Shown piece by piece: positions 1-8,251 of a stretch of 42,601 nucleotides of DNA. Made by a program: the position numbers and the translations under genes. The DNA comes from Pantoea latae. Its GTDB lineage: Bacteria; Pseudomonadota; Gammaproteobacteria; Enterobacterales; Enterobacteriaceae. The notes beneath the pieces were generated by a model. It did not search any database, was not told where the DNA came from, and worked only from the letters and a program-made list of their open reading frames with translations. Within the stretch, counting starts at the first letter, position 1, and the number at the start of each line of letters is the position of its first letter. Where the stretch lies: the NCBI RefSeq assembly GCF_002077695.1, contig NZ_MWUE01000047.1, forward strand, positions 1 through 42,601, written 5' to 3'.

Positions 1-26
1 AACGTTGTCTCGCTACGCTCGGCGCA

Positions 27-43
27 AACCTCCTTCGGAGGTT
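27..43. repeat. Short perfect hairpin near the window edge
   Basis: A 7-bp perfect inverted repeat (AACCTCC / GGAGGTT) with a TTC loop. A T-rich stretch follows about 8 bases later on the plus strand, so it could terminate a gene entering from the left, or be a dispersed palindrome of the REP type. Nothing else in the first 60 bases is recognisable. Confidence 0.35.
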
Positions 44-66
44 CTCATCCTCTTTTTCTACAGACG

Positions 67-94
67 AAAAAAAACCTGCTTTTTCAAGCAGGTT
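67..94 (-). terminator. Intrinsic terminator of the tRNA operon
   Basis: On the minus strand a 9-bp stem (AACCTGCTT / AAGCAGGTT) with a four-base loop runs directly into a run of eight T. It lies 8 bases past the CCA end of tRNA-Pro, where the argX-hisR-leuT-proM transcript should end. Confidence 0.85.
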
Positions 95-101
95 TATAAA
101 A

Positions 102-178
102 TGGTCGGCGAGAGAGGATTCGAACCTCCGACCCACTGGTCCCAAACCAGTTGCGCTACCAAGCTGCGCTACTCGCCG
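102..178 (-). tRNA. proM: tRNA-Pro (anticodon TGG)
   Basis: A 77-nt cloverleaf with encoded CCA. The acceptor stem CGGCGAG pairs with CTCGCCG, and the anticodon loop is TTTGGGA with TGG in the anticodon position. It is nearly identical to E. coli proM as I recall it. It is the last of four tRNAs transcribed leftward, in the E. coli order argX-hisR-leuT-proM, and is followed by an intrinsic terminator. Confidence 0.95.
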
Positions 179-203
179 ATAATTTTTATTGTTTTGATTT
201 GCC

Positions 204-290
204 TGGTGCGAAGAGAGGGACTTGAACCCTCACGTCCGTTAAGACACTAACACCTGAAGCTAGCGCGTCTACCAATTCCGCCACCTTCGC
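204..290 (-). tRNA. leuT: tRNA-Leu (anticodon CAG)
   Basis: An 87-nt class II tRNA with the long variable arm typical of tRNA-Leu, anticodon CAG in the loop TTCAGGT, and encoded CCA. The 5' end GCGAAGG is as in enterobacterial leuT. It lies between hisR and proM in the operon. Confidence 0.95.
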
Positions 291-306
291 GTATCCCAGC
301 AAAATC

Positions 307-382
307 TGGGGTGGCTAATGGGACTCGAACCCACGACAACTGGAATCACAATCCAGGGCTCTACCAACTGAGCTATAGCCAC
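307..382 (-). tRNA. hisR: tRNA-His (anticodon GTG)
   Basis: A 76-nt cloverleaf with anticodon GTG and encoded CCA. The acceptor stem GTGGCTA pairs with TAGCCAC, leaving the C discriminator that pairs with the extra G at position -1 of mature tRNA-His. The base just before the mature 5' end on the minus strand is indeed G (position 383). Confidence 0.95.
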
Positions 383-476
383 CACAATTTGGTATGTTGC
401 AAGCCAACGACCTGCACCATGTAACTCTTTACTAACGCGGTAATGTAACCACCGCAGCTCCTGCGCACAAACTAAA

Positions 477-553
<77 letters not shown>

Positions 554-574
554 GTAGCGCCGTTGCGGATGGGC

Positions 575-603
575 ATACTACGGACTTGGGGTGATACTGT
601 CCA
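575..603 (-). promoter_or_regulatory. Sigma-70 promoter of the argX tRNA operon
   Basis: Reading leftward, TGGACA (-35, 598-603) and TAGTAT (-10, 575-580) are separated by exactly 17 bases. The discriminator after the -10 is C-rich, as in stringently controlled stable-RNA promoters. The predicted start is about 15 bases before argX. No experimental support is available. Confidence 0.7.
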
Positions 604-653
604 GTGCTTTTTTAATAAAAAAACGCGTTTGATTACGCTTTGTGCATTTCGTC

Positions 654-682
654 GAGGAATAGAGCACTTTGGCTATTTCCTC
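654..682 (-). repeat. Inverted repeat downstream of wecG
   Basis: GAGGAAATAG and CTATTCCTC (minus strand) can pair with one bulged base around a 10-base loop, 31 bases past the wecG stop. No T-run follows, so it is at best a weak terminator or an mRNA 3'-end stabiliser for the ECA operon. The gap from wecG to argX otherwise holds only the tRNA promoter; yifK, present here in E. coli, is absent. Confidence 0.35.
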
Positions 683-712
683 AGCGAAAAAAGGCCGAAG
701 TAATCAGTCAGA

Positions 713-1453
713 TCAGAGATCGCCGCGCCAGTGATAGCGCAAATATTTGATCAGTTTTAGCTGACGACGCAGCCGGCTGGGCTGGCGAATCAGCCGATAG
801 AGCCACTCCAGCCCCAGACGCTGCCAAATCTTCGGCGCGCGCTTCACATGACCCGTAAACACATCATAGGTGCCGCCGACGCCCATATAGAGCGCGTGCG
901 GCCAGCGCGCGCGGCAGTCGCGCATCAGCAGCTCCTGGCGCGGCGACCCCAGCGCAACGGTCACGATACGCGCGCCGCTGGCGGCGACGCGGGCAAAAAG
1001 CGCGTCACGGTCAGCAGGGGCGAAAAAACCGTCCTGCGCGCCGACGATATTCACATTCCACTGCCGACGCAGCTTATCGCAGGTCTCATCCAGCACCGCC
1101 TGGCGGCCGCCGATTAAAAACACCGGCGTGCCCTGCCGGCCGGCGCGCTCCATCAACCCTTCCCATAAGTCGGCGCCCGCGATGCGCTGCACCGCCGCAT
1201 GCGGATACTTCTTACGGATAGAGCGCACAATGCTGATGCCGTCGGGATATTTGAACTCCGCCTCCTGCAACAGCGCACGCAGCGCCTCGTCGTGCTCCGC
1301 CGTCAGCATCTTCTCGGCATTAATCGCCACCAGCGTCCCGCTGCGCGCGCCCTCCTCCGGCAGCAGAAAATCCACAAAGGCGGACATACTGTCGAAGCCA
1401 TACAGCGACACGCCGCGGATATCATACTGCGGCGTTTCCGGTAACCTTGTCAT
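713..1453 (-). CDS. wecG: UDP-ManNAcA transferase, ECA lipid II synthase
   Basis: WecG adds N-acetylmannosaminuronic acid from UDP-ManNAcA to lipid I (GlcNAc-PP-undecaprenol), giving ECA lipid II at the inner face of the cytoplasmic membrane. The 246-residue protein is the usual length for this GT26/WecG-TagA family. It shows NAEKM (45-49), PDGIS (70-74), GSPRQE (169-174) and GVGGTYDVFTG (191-201), followed by a basic amphipathic C-terminus (about 205-245) likely to contact the membrane. It is the last gene of the ECA operon, 35 bases after wzyE. A GGAAG sequence sits rather far upstream of the ATG. I see no other candidate function. Confidence 0.96.
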   Translation of the reverse strand: MTRLPETPQYDIRGVSLYGFDSMSAFVDFLLPEEGARSGTLVAINAEKMLTAEHDEALRALLQEAEFKYPDGISIVRSIRKKYPHAAVQRIAGADLWEGLMERAGRQGTPVFLIGGRQAVLDETCDKLRRQWNVNIVGAQDGFFAPADRDALFARVAASGARIVTVALGSPRQELLMRDCRARWPHALYMGVGGTYDVFTGHVKRAPKIWQRLGLEWLYRLIRQPSRLRRQLKLIKYLRYHWRGDL

Positions 1454-1488
1454 GGTCGAGTCTTATCTTCCCGTTGTGCCCAGAGGCG

Positions 1489-2832
1489 TTAAGTTGGGCT
1501 ATGTAAAACCTGACCGCCGCGACGTCGAATCAGCCCGGCGCGATCCAGCAGCCAGAACAGCATCTTCGCCACGCCGAGGCAGGCCAGAAAAATCAAAGCG
1601 AAAAAAACCACGCGCGAGCCAAACGCATCCACGCCTTCGCGCGCCAGCACAATCATATTGAATACCGCGCCAAAGCAGAAACTCTGCATAATCGCGCCGC
1701 TGTAGCGGTTGTCGGCGTCGCGCCCGCGTATATAGAGCGTATCGAAGCCCTTAATAATCAGTCCGACCGCCACCGCGCCCGGCAGGATAAACCAGACGCC
1801 GCCCATCACCAGCAGCGAGCCCAGCAGCGTGGGCGAAATCGCCAGGCCAGAATGGTTGTTCAGCACTTCCCAGGTAAAATAGTTGGCGCTGTTGAGCACC
1901 ATCGACGGCCTGCCCGGCCAGAGCCAGCCGGGAATATAGACATAGAAGTCGCGCCAGATGGGCGCCAGCCCCTGAAACTCGATCTTAGAGTAGTTCTCCA
2001 GCAGCAGCGCCAGATTCTCCCAGGGCGAAAAGGTATCGCGCGTCAGGTAAAGAAAGGTGTAAACCGCCTCTTCACCAAACACGTTAAGGTTATAGCGCCG
2101 CAGCGCCAGCCAGAACATGCCGCCAATCGCCAGCACGCCCGCCGCCGCCAGCATCCACAGGCTGATCCAGCCGCGCGTAATGCCGATAAACAAAAACAGC
2201 GCAAAGGCGATGATGATATTCGCCCGCGTGCCGCCGACCAGCGCATAGGTCAGCAGGCCGAACGCTACCGTCACCAGCAGAAACAGCAGCCAGTTACGCT
2301 GCGTCGGGCGCAGAAAATAGAGGATCAGCATCGCCGGGATAAAGAAATAGAAAAAGCGCTTCAGCGCCACGCCGGAGACTTCGCTGGAAAAAATCTGGTT
2401 GTAGGCGGTGAGGCGGAACAGCAGAAAACCGTTGTGCAGGAAAAATACTGTCACCGTGCCGATCGCCACCAGCGCCAGCAGAACGCAGGTCAGATGGGTC
2501 TCCACACGGTTCATCTGCAGCCAGGGCCTGGCGCGCGGCACCGCCGCAGGACGGAGCCGCACCTTATAGCTGACGTAATAGACGGCGTAGAACGCCGTCG
2601 CCGACAGCAGCGCCTGCAACAGATACTCCGGCGGCACCACCTCGACGTTAAAGCGGAACACCAGCCCGCAGGTCAGCGGAAAGCCAAAGTAGAAAGTCAG
2701 CAAAAACAACAGGGTGAAAAAAAGGTGGAAATTAAAGCGCACGCGCCTGAACTCCCGCCAGGTCAGGGTCAGAATAAAACCCAGCGACAACAGATAAACC
2801 ACCAGCAGACCGCTAAACTGCATGAGGTTCAT
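1489..2832 (-). CDS. wzyE: ECA polymerase
   Basis: A polytopic inner-membrane protein that joins ECA trisaccharide repeats on undecaprenyl pyrophosphate at the periplasmic face, with chain length set by WzzE. The 447 residues are close to the roughly 450 usual for WzyE. They contain many hydrophobic segments (for example about 4-24, 36-60, 85-105 and 118-137) and a large loop in the second half, the typical Wzy layout. Its start overlaps the wecF stop by four bases (ATGA), implying translational coupling. Identity rests on strong resemblance to E. coli WzyE and on operon position, since Wzy proteins have few universal motifs. Confidence 0.95.
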   Translation of the reverse strand: MNLMQFSGLLVVYLLSLGFILTLTWREFRRVRFNFHLFFTLLFLLTFYFGFPLTCGLVFRFNVEVVPPEYLLQALLSATAFYAVYYVSYKVRLRPAAVPRARPWLQMNRVETHLTCVLLALVAIGTVTVFFLHNGFLLFRLTAYNQIFSSEVSGVALKRFFYFFIPAMLILYFLRPTQRNWLLFLLVTVAFGLLTYALVGGTRANIIIAFALFLFIGITRGWISLWMLAAAGVLAIGGMFWLALRRYNLNVFGEEAVYTFLYLTRDTFSPWENLALLLENYSKIEFQGLAPIWRDFYVYIPGWLWPGRPSMVLNSANYFTWEVLNNHSGLAISPTLLGSLLVMGGVWFILPGAVAVGLIIKGFDTLYIRGRDADNRYSGAIMQSFCFGAVFNMIVLAREGVDAFGSRVVFFALIFLACLGVAKMLFWLLDRAGLIRRRGGQVLHSPT

Positions 2833-3896
2833 GACGACTCCCCTTCACAATGGCGCAACGCGTCGCGCCAGCCGGTTATATAGCCAGGGGCAAAAAAGGC
2901 GATGGCCTGCTTATCGCAGCTCGCCAGCTGTCGGCGCGCTTCCGCCACGCTCGCGTAATCCAGTGCATCGCTGCTGAACAACACCGGCAGCCCCTGCTCG
3001 CTGATATCGCGCCAGAACGGGTTGCGCCGGTTAAGCACAAAGGGCACGTTAGCCTGAATCAGCAGGCAAAGCGTGCCGATGCCCTGCTGGCGTTCGAACA
3101 TAAAATAACCTAAATGACAGCGCGCGAGCAGCGCTAAATAGTCATCAAAGGCGAGGTTGTCGCGCAGCAGCTCGACCTGTCCCGCAGGAAAGAGTCGCTC
3201 GGCCGCCGCCGCCACCTCGTTGATATAGGCCGCATTGTCTGGCGGATAGCCCAGCGGCACCAGCACGCGCACCGCTTCGCCAAACTGTTCACGAATCGCC
3301 TTAAGGCCGTCGATATGGCGATTGCTGGCGTCGCCGGAGTTGCCCAGCAGAATGGTAAAGCGCTCGTCAGGCGTGCTTTGCGGCGCGGCCGGGCCCATTT
3401 TCGTCGGGAAATAGAGCCGCGCGGCGGGCACGCGCGGATGGCGCTGCTGGTAATAGTGCAGATCGCCCTGGGTGGCGAAAACCTGCGCCACGCGCCCCTG
3501 CGCGATGCGTCGCAGCAGATAGAACAGGCGGAACTTCAGGCTGCGCGACTCCTCATAGAGATCTGCGCCCCAGACGTGCCAGTAGATCTGGCTCGGGCGA
3601 AGCTTACCGCTCAGCAGCGCCAGCCAGATGCCGGGATTAAACTGCCCGTGACAGAAAAAACGCTGCTCGCGGTTTTTTGCCCGCGCGATCAGCGCCTGCG
3701 CCAGCGCCTTTTTCGAGCTAAAAGCCTCAATGCGCAGATTGTCGAAGGCGGCGAGCGCGGCAGGCTGCTGCGTCACCACCATAAACTGGCGCGGCGGATC
3801 GGCCGGCAGCTCTGCGCTTAAAACATCGTTGAAAAAGCGCAGCACCGTGTGATTGTGATGAGGGATATCCGATCCCAGCACGTGAATTAACGTCAT
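2829..3896 (-). CDS. wecF: TDP-Fuc4NAc:lipid II transferase (lipid III synthase)
   Basis: WecF (RffT) transfers 4-acetamido-4,6-dideoxygalactose from TDP-Fuc4NAc to lipid II, completing the ECA repeat (lipid III) on the cytoplasmic side. The 355 residues match the GT56 family length. The N-terminus (MTLIHVLGSDIPHHN) and the segment YWHVWGADLYE near residue 103 are typical. The ATG overlaps the wzxE stop by four bases and its own stop overlaps the wzyE start by four bases. This is one of several tight couplings in the operon. Confidence 0.95.
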   Translation of the reverse strand: MTLIHVLGSDIPHHNHTVLRFFNDVLSAELPADPPRQFMVVTQQPAALAAFDNLRIEAFSSKKALAQALIARAKNREQRFFCHGQFNPGIWLALLSGKLRPSQIYWHVWGADLYEESRSLKFRLFYLLRRIAQGRVAQVFATQGDLHYYQQRHPRVPAARLYFPTKMGPAAPQSTPDERFTILLGNSGDASNRHIDGLKAIREQFGEAVRVLVPLGYPPDNAAYINEVAAAAERLFPAGQVELLRDNLAFDDYLALLARCHLGYFMFERQQGIGTLCLLIQANVPFVLNRRNPFWRDISEQGLPVLFSSDALDYASVAEARRQLASCDKQAIAFFAPGYITGWRDALRHCEGESS

Positions 3897-5143
3897 TTTT
3901 TCCGGTAATAAATCATAAATGCGCCGCAGCAGAGCGCGAAATAAAGGAGATAGGTCGCCATGTAGGCCTGCGCCGCGCCGGTAACGCCCGACAGCGGGAT
4001 CAGCCAGCGCGAGAAGAGCGTCAGCAAGATAAACTGGCTAATTTCGGCCAGAATATAGAAACGCAGCGACGCTTTGGCAATCACCAGATAGCCAAAGACA
4101 TAGGCGCCAACCTTAAACACGTCGCCGCACAGCTGCCAGACAAAGAGATCGCGCATGGCGTGAAACGCAGGCGAAAACAGCAGCCAGATCGCCACGTCGC
4201 GCAATAGCCAGACGCAAAAGCCGATCGCCGCCACGGCAGGCAAGACAAAGCGCAGCGCGCGGCCGATTTCCCGGGCGATATCGCGCTTCTGCTCCAGCCG
4301 CGCCAGCGTCGGCAGCAGCCAGACGCTGAAGGTGGCGGTGATAAACTGCAGCCAGGCGTCGGAGATGCTGGTGACGGCCTGCCACAGGCCGACCTGCGCC
4401 CAGCCGTCGTGCTGCGCCAGCAGATTGCGCATCATGATCCAGGCGACCGGCAGCGTTACCGAGGTAATCAGCGCCATCAGGGTAAATTTCGCCAGGCGGC
4501 GCGCAACGTCTGGCTGCCACTGGGGTTTTAGCCAGCTGAGCGGCAGCGGCACGCGTCGCTTTAGCAGCGCGAATGCCGGCACCGCCACCAGCGCAGGCAC
4601 CAGCGCAAAGCCCACCAGCGCGCCCGAATAGCCGCCGATCCACCAGCTGAGCGCATAGGCCGCAACGCCGAGCAGGCTGCCGACGATCAGCGCCAGCGCG
4701 TTGCCGCGCGCGTCGCGATAGCCTTTCAGCAGCGCCAGCGCCAGATTAGCCCAGGCGATGCCGAACTGCAGAAAGGCAACGATGCGCACCACATTTTCAA
4801 AGCGGGTATGGCCGAACAGCGCCTGGCTAATCGGCGCGGCGGCCAACAGAAACAGCAGCGCCAGCAGCGTGGAAAAGCCCAGCACCATCGCCGACGCGGT
4901 GCCCAGCAGCGCGCGCAGCGGCGCCGGCTGATGCTGATACTGCGCGACGTAGGTGGTGACGCCGTTGAAGATGCCAGCGCCGGCCAGCACGCCGAGCACG
5001 GTAATCAGCTGACGGAAGTTACCCGCCTGCCCGACGCCTTCCGGGCCGAAACTCACCGCCAGCAGTTTAACCACCAGCAGCCCGGCGGCAATTTTCACCA
5101 GCGTGGACGAAGCCGTCCACACCGACGCTTTTGCCAGCGACAT
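3893..5143 (-). CDS. wzxE: ECA lipid III flippase
   Basis: WzxE belongs to the MOP/PST exporter superfamily and moves the undecaprenyl-linked ECA trisaccharide across the inner membrane. The 416-residue protein has the E. coli length and about twelve hydrophobic segments from residue 10 to 413. The opening segment MSLAKASVWTASSTLVKIAA is the usual WzxE N-terminus. The ATG shares one base with the wecE stop (TGATG), and the gene is followed by wecF with a four-base overlap. A role as flippase for other glycans is possible, but the operon position makes ECA the obvious substrate. Confidence 0.95.
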   Translation of the reverse strand: MSLAKASVWTASSTLVKIAAGLLVVKLLAVSFGPEGVGQAGNFRQLITVLGVLAGAGIFNGVTTYVAQYQHQPAPLRALLGTASAMVLGFSTLLALLFLLAAAPISQALFGHTRFENVVRIVAFLQFGIAWANLALALLKGYRDARGNALALIVGSLLGVAAYALSWWIGGYSGALVGFALVPALVAVPAFALLKRRVPLPLSWLKPQWQPDVARRLAKFTLMALITSVTLPVAWIMMRNLLAQHDGWAQVGLWQAVTSISDAWLQFITATFSVWLLPTLARLEQKRDIAREIGRALRFVLPAVAAIGFCVWLLRDVAIWLLFSPAFHAMRDLFVWQLCGDVFKVGAYVFGYLVIAKASLRFYILAEISQFILLTLFSRWLIPLSGVTGAAQAYMATYLLYFALCCGAFMIYYRKK

Positions 5144-6273
5144 CAGGCGAAAAAGCTCAGCAGAGAACTGATAACCGTATTCTGGTTATTGTCCGTCAGA
5201 TTATAAAACAGCGGCAGGCGCAGCAGACGTTCGCTTTCGACGGTGGTAAAACGATCTTCACCGTGGAAACGGCCAAACTGCTGGCCCGCCGGCGAGCTGT
5301 GCAGCGGGATATAGTGGAATACCGTCAGGATCTCCGCCTCTTTCATCCAGCTAATCAGCGCCTGACGATCGTCGCTGTCGCGCAGCTTGATATAGAACAT
5401 ATGCGCATTGTGTTCGCAGGCGTCGGGCAGCGCCGGCAGTTGAAGACGTCCCTGCGCCGCCAGCGGCTGCAGCGCGTCGTAGTAGCGCTGCCACAGGCGC
5501 AAGCGCTGCTGATTCACGCGCTCCGCCGCCTCCAGCTGCGCCCACAGATAGGCCGCCTGCAGATCCGCCATCAGATAGCTGGAGCCGATATCGCGCCAGG
5601 TATACTTATCCACCTGACCGCGGAAAAACTGGCTGCGGTTGGTGCCTTTTTCACGAATAATCTCGGCGCGCTCTACCAGCGCCGCATCGTTGATCAGCGT
5701 CGCGCCGCCTTCGCCGCCCGCCGTGTAGTTCTTGGTTTCGTGGAAGCTAAAGCAGCCGATATGGCCGATGGTGCCCAGCGCGCGCCCTTTGTAGCGCGAC
5801 ATTACCCCCTGCGCTGCGTCCTCGATCACAAAGAGCTGATGCTTCGCCGCCAGCGCCATAATCGCATCCATTTCGCAGGCGACACCCGCATAGTGCACCG
5901 GCACGATGGCGCGCGTTTTCTCGGTGATCGCCGCTTCGATTTTGCTTTCGTCGATGTTGAGCGTGTCGGGACGAATATCCACGAAAACAATGGTCGCACC
6001 GCGCAGCACAAAGGCGTTGGCGGTGGAGACGAAGGTGTAGCTCGGCATAATCACTTCATCGCCGGGCTGAATATTGATCAGCAGCGCCGCCATCTCCAGC
6101 GAGGCGGTGCAGGAGGGCGTCAGCAGCACCTTTTTGCAGCCAAAGCGCTGCTCCATCCACTGCTGGCAGCGGCGGGTGAAGCCGCCGTCGCCGCATAGCT
6201 TGCCGCTGGCCATCGCCGACTGCATATATTCGAGTTCGCTGCCGACAACCGGCGGCGCATTAAATGGGATCAT
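5143..6273 (-). CDS. wecE: dTDP-4-amino-4,6-dideoxygalactose transaminase
   Basis: WecE (RffA) is a PLP-dependent DegT/DnrJ/EryC1-type aminotransferase. It converts dTDP-4-keto-6-deoxyglucose to dTDP-Fuc4N using glutamate, in the cytoplasm. I chose the ATG giving MIPFNAPPVVG (376 residues, exactly the E. coli length) because AGGAAAGG lies just upstream; the open frame extends 15 codons further but only into wecD. The PLP lysine is K181 in SFHETKNYTAGG. Its substrate normally comes from RffG and RffH, whose genes are missing here, so it must depend on another dTDP-glucose pathway such as rmlAB. The start overlaps the wecD end by 14 bases. Confidence 0.96.
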   Translation of the reverse strand: MIPFNAPPVVGSELEYMQSAMASGKLCGDGGFTRRCQQWMEQRFGCKKVLLTPSCTASLEMAALLINIQPGDEVIMPSYTFVSTANAFVLRGATIVFVDIRPDTLNIDESKIEAAITEKTRAIVPVHYAGVACEMDAIMALAAKHQLFVIEDAAQGVMSRYKGRALGTIGHIGCFSFHETKNYTAGGEGGATLINDAALVERAEIIREKGTNRSQFFRGQVDKYTWRDIGSSYLMADLQAAYLWAQLEAAERVNQQRLRLWQRYYDALQPLAAQGRLQLPALPDACEHNAHMFYIKLRDSDDRQALISWMKEAEILTVFHYIPLHSSPAGQQFGRFHGEDRFTTVESERLLRLPLFYNLTDNNQNTVISSLLSFFA

Positions 6274-6967
6274 GACCTTTCCTGTAGAACCAGTAAGCGG
6301 TGCTTTCCAGCCGTGCACCGCTGCGTAAATAGAGGCGCATCGCCGTCAGATTGCTGAGCTGCGTCGCGACGCGCAGATGTGCGAGCTGACGCACCCGCCC
6401 CCAGTCTGCGCCGGCCAGCAGCAGGCGCTGCCCAATGCCGTTGCCCTGCGCGTGCGGCAGCACGCCCAGCAGCCCGACGCGCACGTCGCCTTCCGTTTCA
6501 CGCAGCGAGATAAAGCCCTGCAGCGCGCCGGACGCGTCGCTGGCGATCAGGCACTGATGATCGAAGGTGCCGCGCACCGCGTTCTCAATCCACTGCGCGT
6601 AAAAGCGCGCGCTGGCGTCCGCGGCAAACCAGGGCGCGCGAAAACGGCTCTGCACGAAAATCTGCGCTGCCGCCGCGCGCAAATCCGCGATTTGCGACTC
6701 GCGGGCGATGCGGATGCCGGGCTGGCGTTCGGTGCGTTTAATGGTGATAGCCAGATCGGCTTCGCCTTCCGCCAGCTGAAAGCCGTGCTGGCAGAGGGCG
6801 TCGATCGCCTCAAGCCGGTCAGCGGGCACTTTGATTTGCCATAAATCAGTGGGATGCCGCAGCGCATCCTCCAGCGGCAGCTCACCGTCCAGATCGAGTC
6901 GCGCCGTGGCGCAGCCGAAAAAGGCGCTTTCCCAGGCGAGGGGGTTAATACTGACGTGGGCGGGCAT
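6260..6967 (-). CDS. wecD: dTDP-Fuc4N N-acetyltransferase
   Basis: WecD (RffC) acetylates dTDP-Fuc4N with acetyl-CoA to make dTDP-Fuc4NAc, the last ECA sugar nucleotide. The 235-residue protein ends with a GNAT domain. Its acetyl-CoA loop is QGNGIG (174-179), and the segment FRAPWFAADAS (109-119) is typical of the family. The start ATG (MPAHVSINP) lies inside the 3' remnant of rffH in another frame, as in E. coli. There is no strong Shine-Dalgarno of its own, so translation is probably coupled to the upstream remnant. The C-terminus runs a few residues past the E. coli end, into wecE. Confidence 0.94.
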   Translation of the reverse strand: MPAHVSINPLAWESAFFGCATARLDLDGELPLEDALRHPTDLWQIKVPADRLEAIDALCQHGFQLAEGEADLAITIKRTERQPGIRIARESQIADLRAAAAQIFVQSRFRAPWFAADASARFYAQWIENAVRGTFDHQCLIASDASGALQGFISLRETEGDVRVGLLGVLPHAQGNGIGQRLLLAGADWGRVRQLAHLRVATQLSNLTAMRLYLRSGARLESTAYWFYRKGHDPI

Positions 6968-7001
6968 GCAGCAGATCCAGCAGACGTTTTTTCACCGCCA
7001 T
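6945..7001 (-). pseudogene. rffH: 3' remnant of rffH (glucose-1-P thymidylyltransferase)
   Basis: The bases between wecC and wecD encode, in a frame different from both, a peptide ending RLLDLLHARPRQY and stop TAA. E. coli RffH ends LLELLRARPRQY as I recall it, and there too its last codons overlap the wecD start (ATGCCC read as ..A-R-P in the rffH frame). All of rffG and the rest of rffH are gone; the remnant joins the wecC stop directly. GAGGAG lies 7 bases before an in-frame GTG (6995) and 1 base before an ATG (7001). A 16-18 residue peptide may therefore still be translated and serve as the coupling leader for wecD. Confidence 0.8.
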
Positions 7002-8251
7002 ACTCCTCGCGTATCCACTATCCAGCGCTGCGTCACCTGCGACGCCTCGACGGCGCGGAACTGATCGTGATCCACCAGCATCACCAGCACGTCGGCCTGC
7101 GCCAGCGCCTGCTCGCGCGAGACCAGCGTCGCCTTGCCGCCGAGCGCGGCGGGCAGCGCGTCGATATGCGGCTCCACCACCCAGCTCTGGCCGCGATGCC
7201 ATTCGGCGATCATCTGCGCCACCTGCATCGCCGGGCTTTCACGCAGGTCGTCAATGTTGGGCTTAAACGCCAGGCCGAAGCAGGCGATAACAACCTCATC
7301 CGCGCGCTTGCCGCTCTGCGTCAGGCAGTCGGCCAGTGCCGTTTTGACCTGGTTCAGCACCCAGTGCGGCTTGCTGTCGTTCACCTCGCGCGCGGTGCGG
7401 ATCAGCCGCGCCAGCGACGGGTTCTGCGCCACGATAAACCAGGGATCGACCGCGATACAGTGACCACCGACGCCAGGCCCAGGCTGCAAAATATTGACGC
7501 GCGGATGGCGGTTCGCCAGCGCGATCAGCTCCCAGACGTTGATCCCCTGATCGGCGCAAATCAGCGACAGCTCATTGGCGAAGGCAATATTAACGTCGCG
7601 GAAGCTGTTTTCCGTCAGCTTGCACAGCTCCGCCGTGCGCGCGTTGGTTTCCACGCATTCGCCCTGCAGAAAGAGGCGATAGAGCGCGCTGGCCTGCGCC
7701 GAGCAGGCGGGCGTCATGCCGCCGATGACGCGATCGTTGTGGATCAGCTCCTGCATAATTTTGCCCGGCAGCACGCGCTCCGGGCAGTAGGCGATAAAGA
7801 TATCCGGCGTGCCGCCGTGCTGCGGGAAGCGCAGGTCTGGACGCGTCACCGCCAGCCACTCCGCCATCTGCTCCGTCGCGCCGACCGGCGAGGTGGATTC
7901 CAGTATCACCAGGTCGCCTTTTTTCAGCACCGGCGCGATCGATTCCGCCGCCGCTTTCACAAAGCGCAGGTCGGGCTGGTGATCCGCCATAAAGGGCGTC
8001 GGCACCGCAATCAGAAACGCATCCGCCGCTTCCGGCTGCGTGGTGGCGCGCAAATAGCCCTGCGTCACGGCCTCGTGCACCACTTTATCCAGCGCGGGCT
8101 CGACGATATGGATCGCCCCACGGTTAATGGTCTCTACCGCGCGGGCGTTAATATCCACGCCCACCACGTTTTTCTTTTGCGACGCAAAAACGGCTGCGGT
8201 CGGCAGCCCAATATAGCCCAGTCCAATCACGGAAATGGTGTCAAAACTCAT
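6992..8251 (-). CDS. wecC: UDP-N-acetyl-D-mannosamine dehydrogenase
   Basis: WecC oxidises UDP-ManNAc to UDP-ManNAcA with two NAD+ in the cytoplasm, the donor used by WecG. The 419 residues match the family. The N-terminal Rossmann motif is GLGYIGLP (10-17). The catalytic cysteine is C265 in GVGGHCIAVDPW, and K211 in KLTENSFRD is the conserved lysine. The ATG overlaps the wecB stop by four bases (ATGA). Its stop codon TGA falls inside the rffH remnant, so wecC now leads straight to wecD. Confidence 0.96.
   Translation of the reverse strand: MSFDTISVIGLGYIGLPTAAVFASQKKNVVGVDINARAVETINRGAIHIVEPALDKVVHEAVTQGYLRATTQPEAADAFLIAVPTPFMADHQPDLRFVKAAAESIAPVLKKGDLVILESTSPVGATEQMAEWLAVTRPDLRFPQHGGTPDIFIAYCPERVLPGKIMQELIHNDRVIGGMTPACSAQASALYRLFLQGECVETNARTAELCKLTENSFRDVNIAFANELSLICADQGINVWELIALANRHPRVNILQPGPGVGGHCIAVDPWFIVAQNPSLARLIRTAREVNDSKPHWVLNQVKTALADCLTQSGKRADEVVIACFGLAFKPNIDDLRESPAMQVAQMIAEWHRGQSWVVEPHIDALPAALGGKATLVSREQALAQADVLVMLVDHDQFRAVEASQVTQRWIVDTRGVWR

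Noticed and set aside
1..300. Possible integration site at the tRNA cluster
   Set aside because: tRNA genes are common attachment sites, but I saw no direct repeat of a tRNA 3' end, no integrase and no foreign-looking gene in the window.
1852..2883. Long plus-strand frame opposite wzyE
   Set aside because: An antisense shadow produced by high GC and biased third positions. The residues are Q/R/H-rich, and the opposite strand carries a clear wzyE.
5131..6198. Long plus-strand frame opposite wecE
   Set aside because: A shadow of wecE; composition is typical of reverse-strand frames and no family is recognisable.
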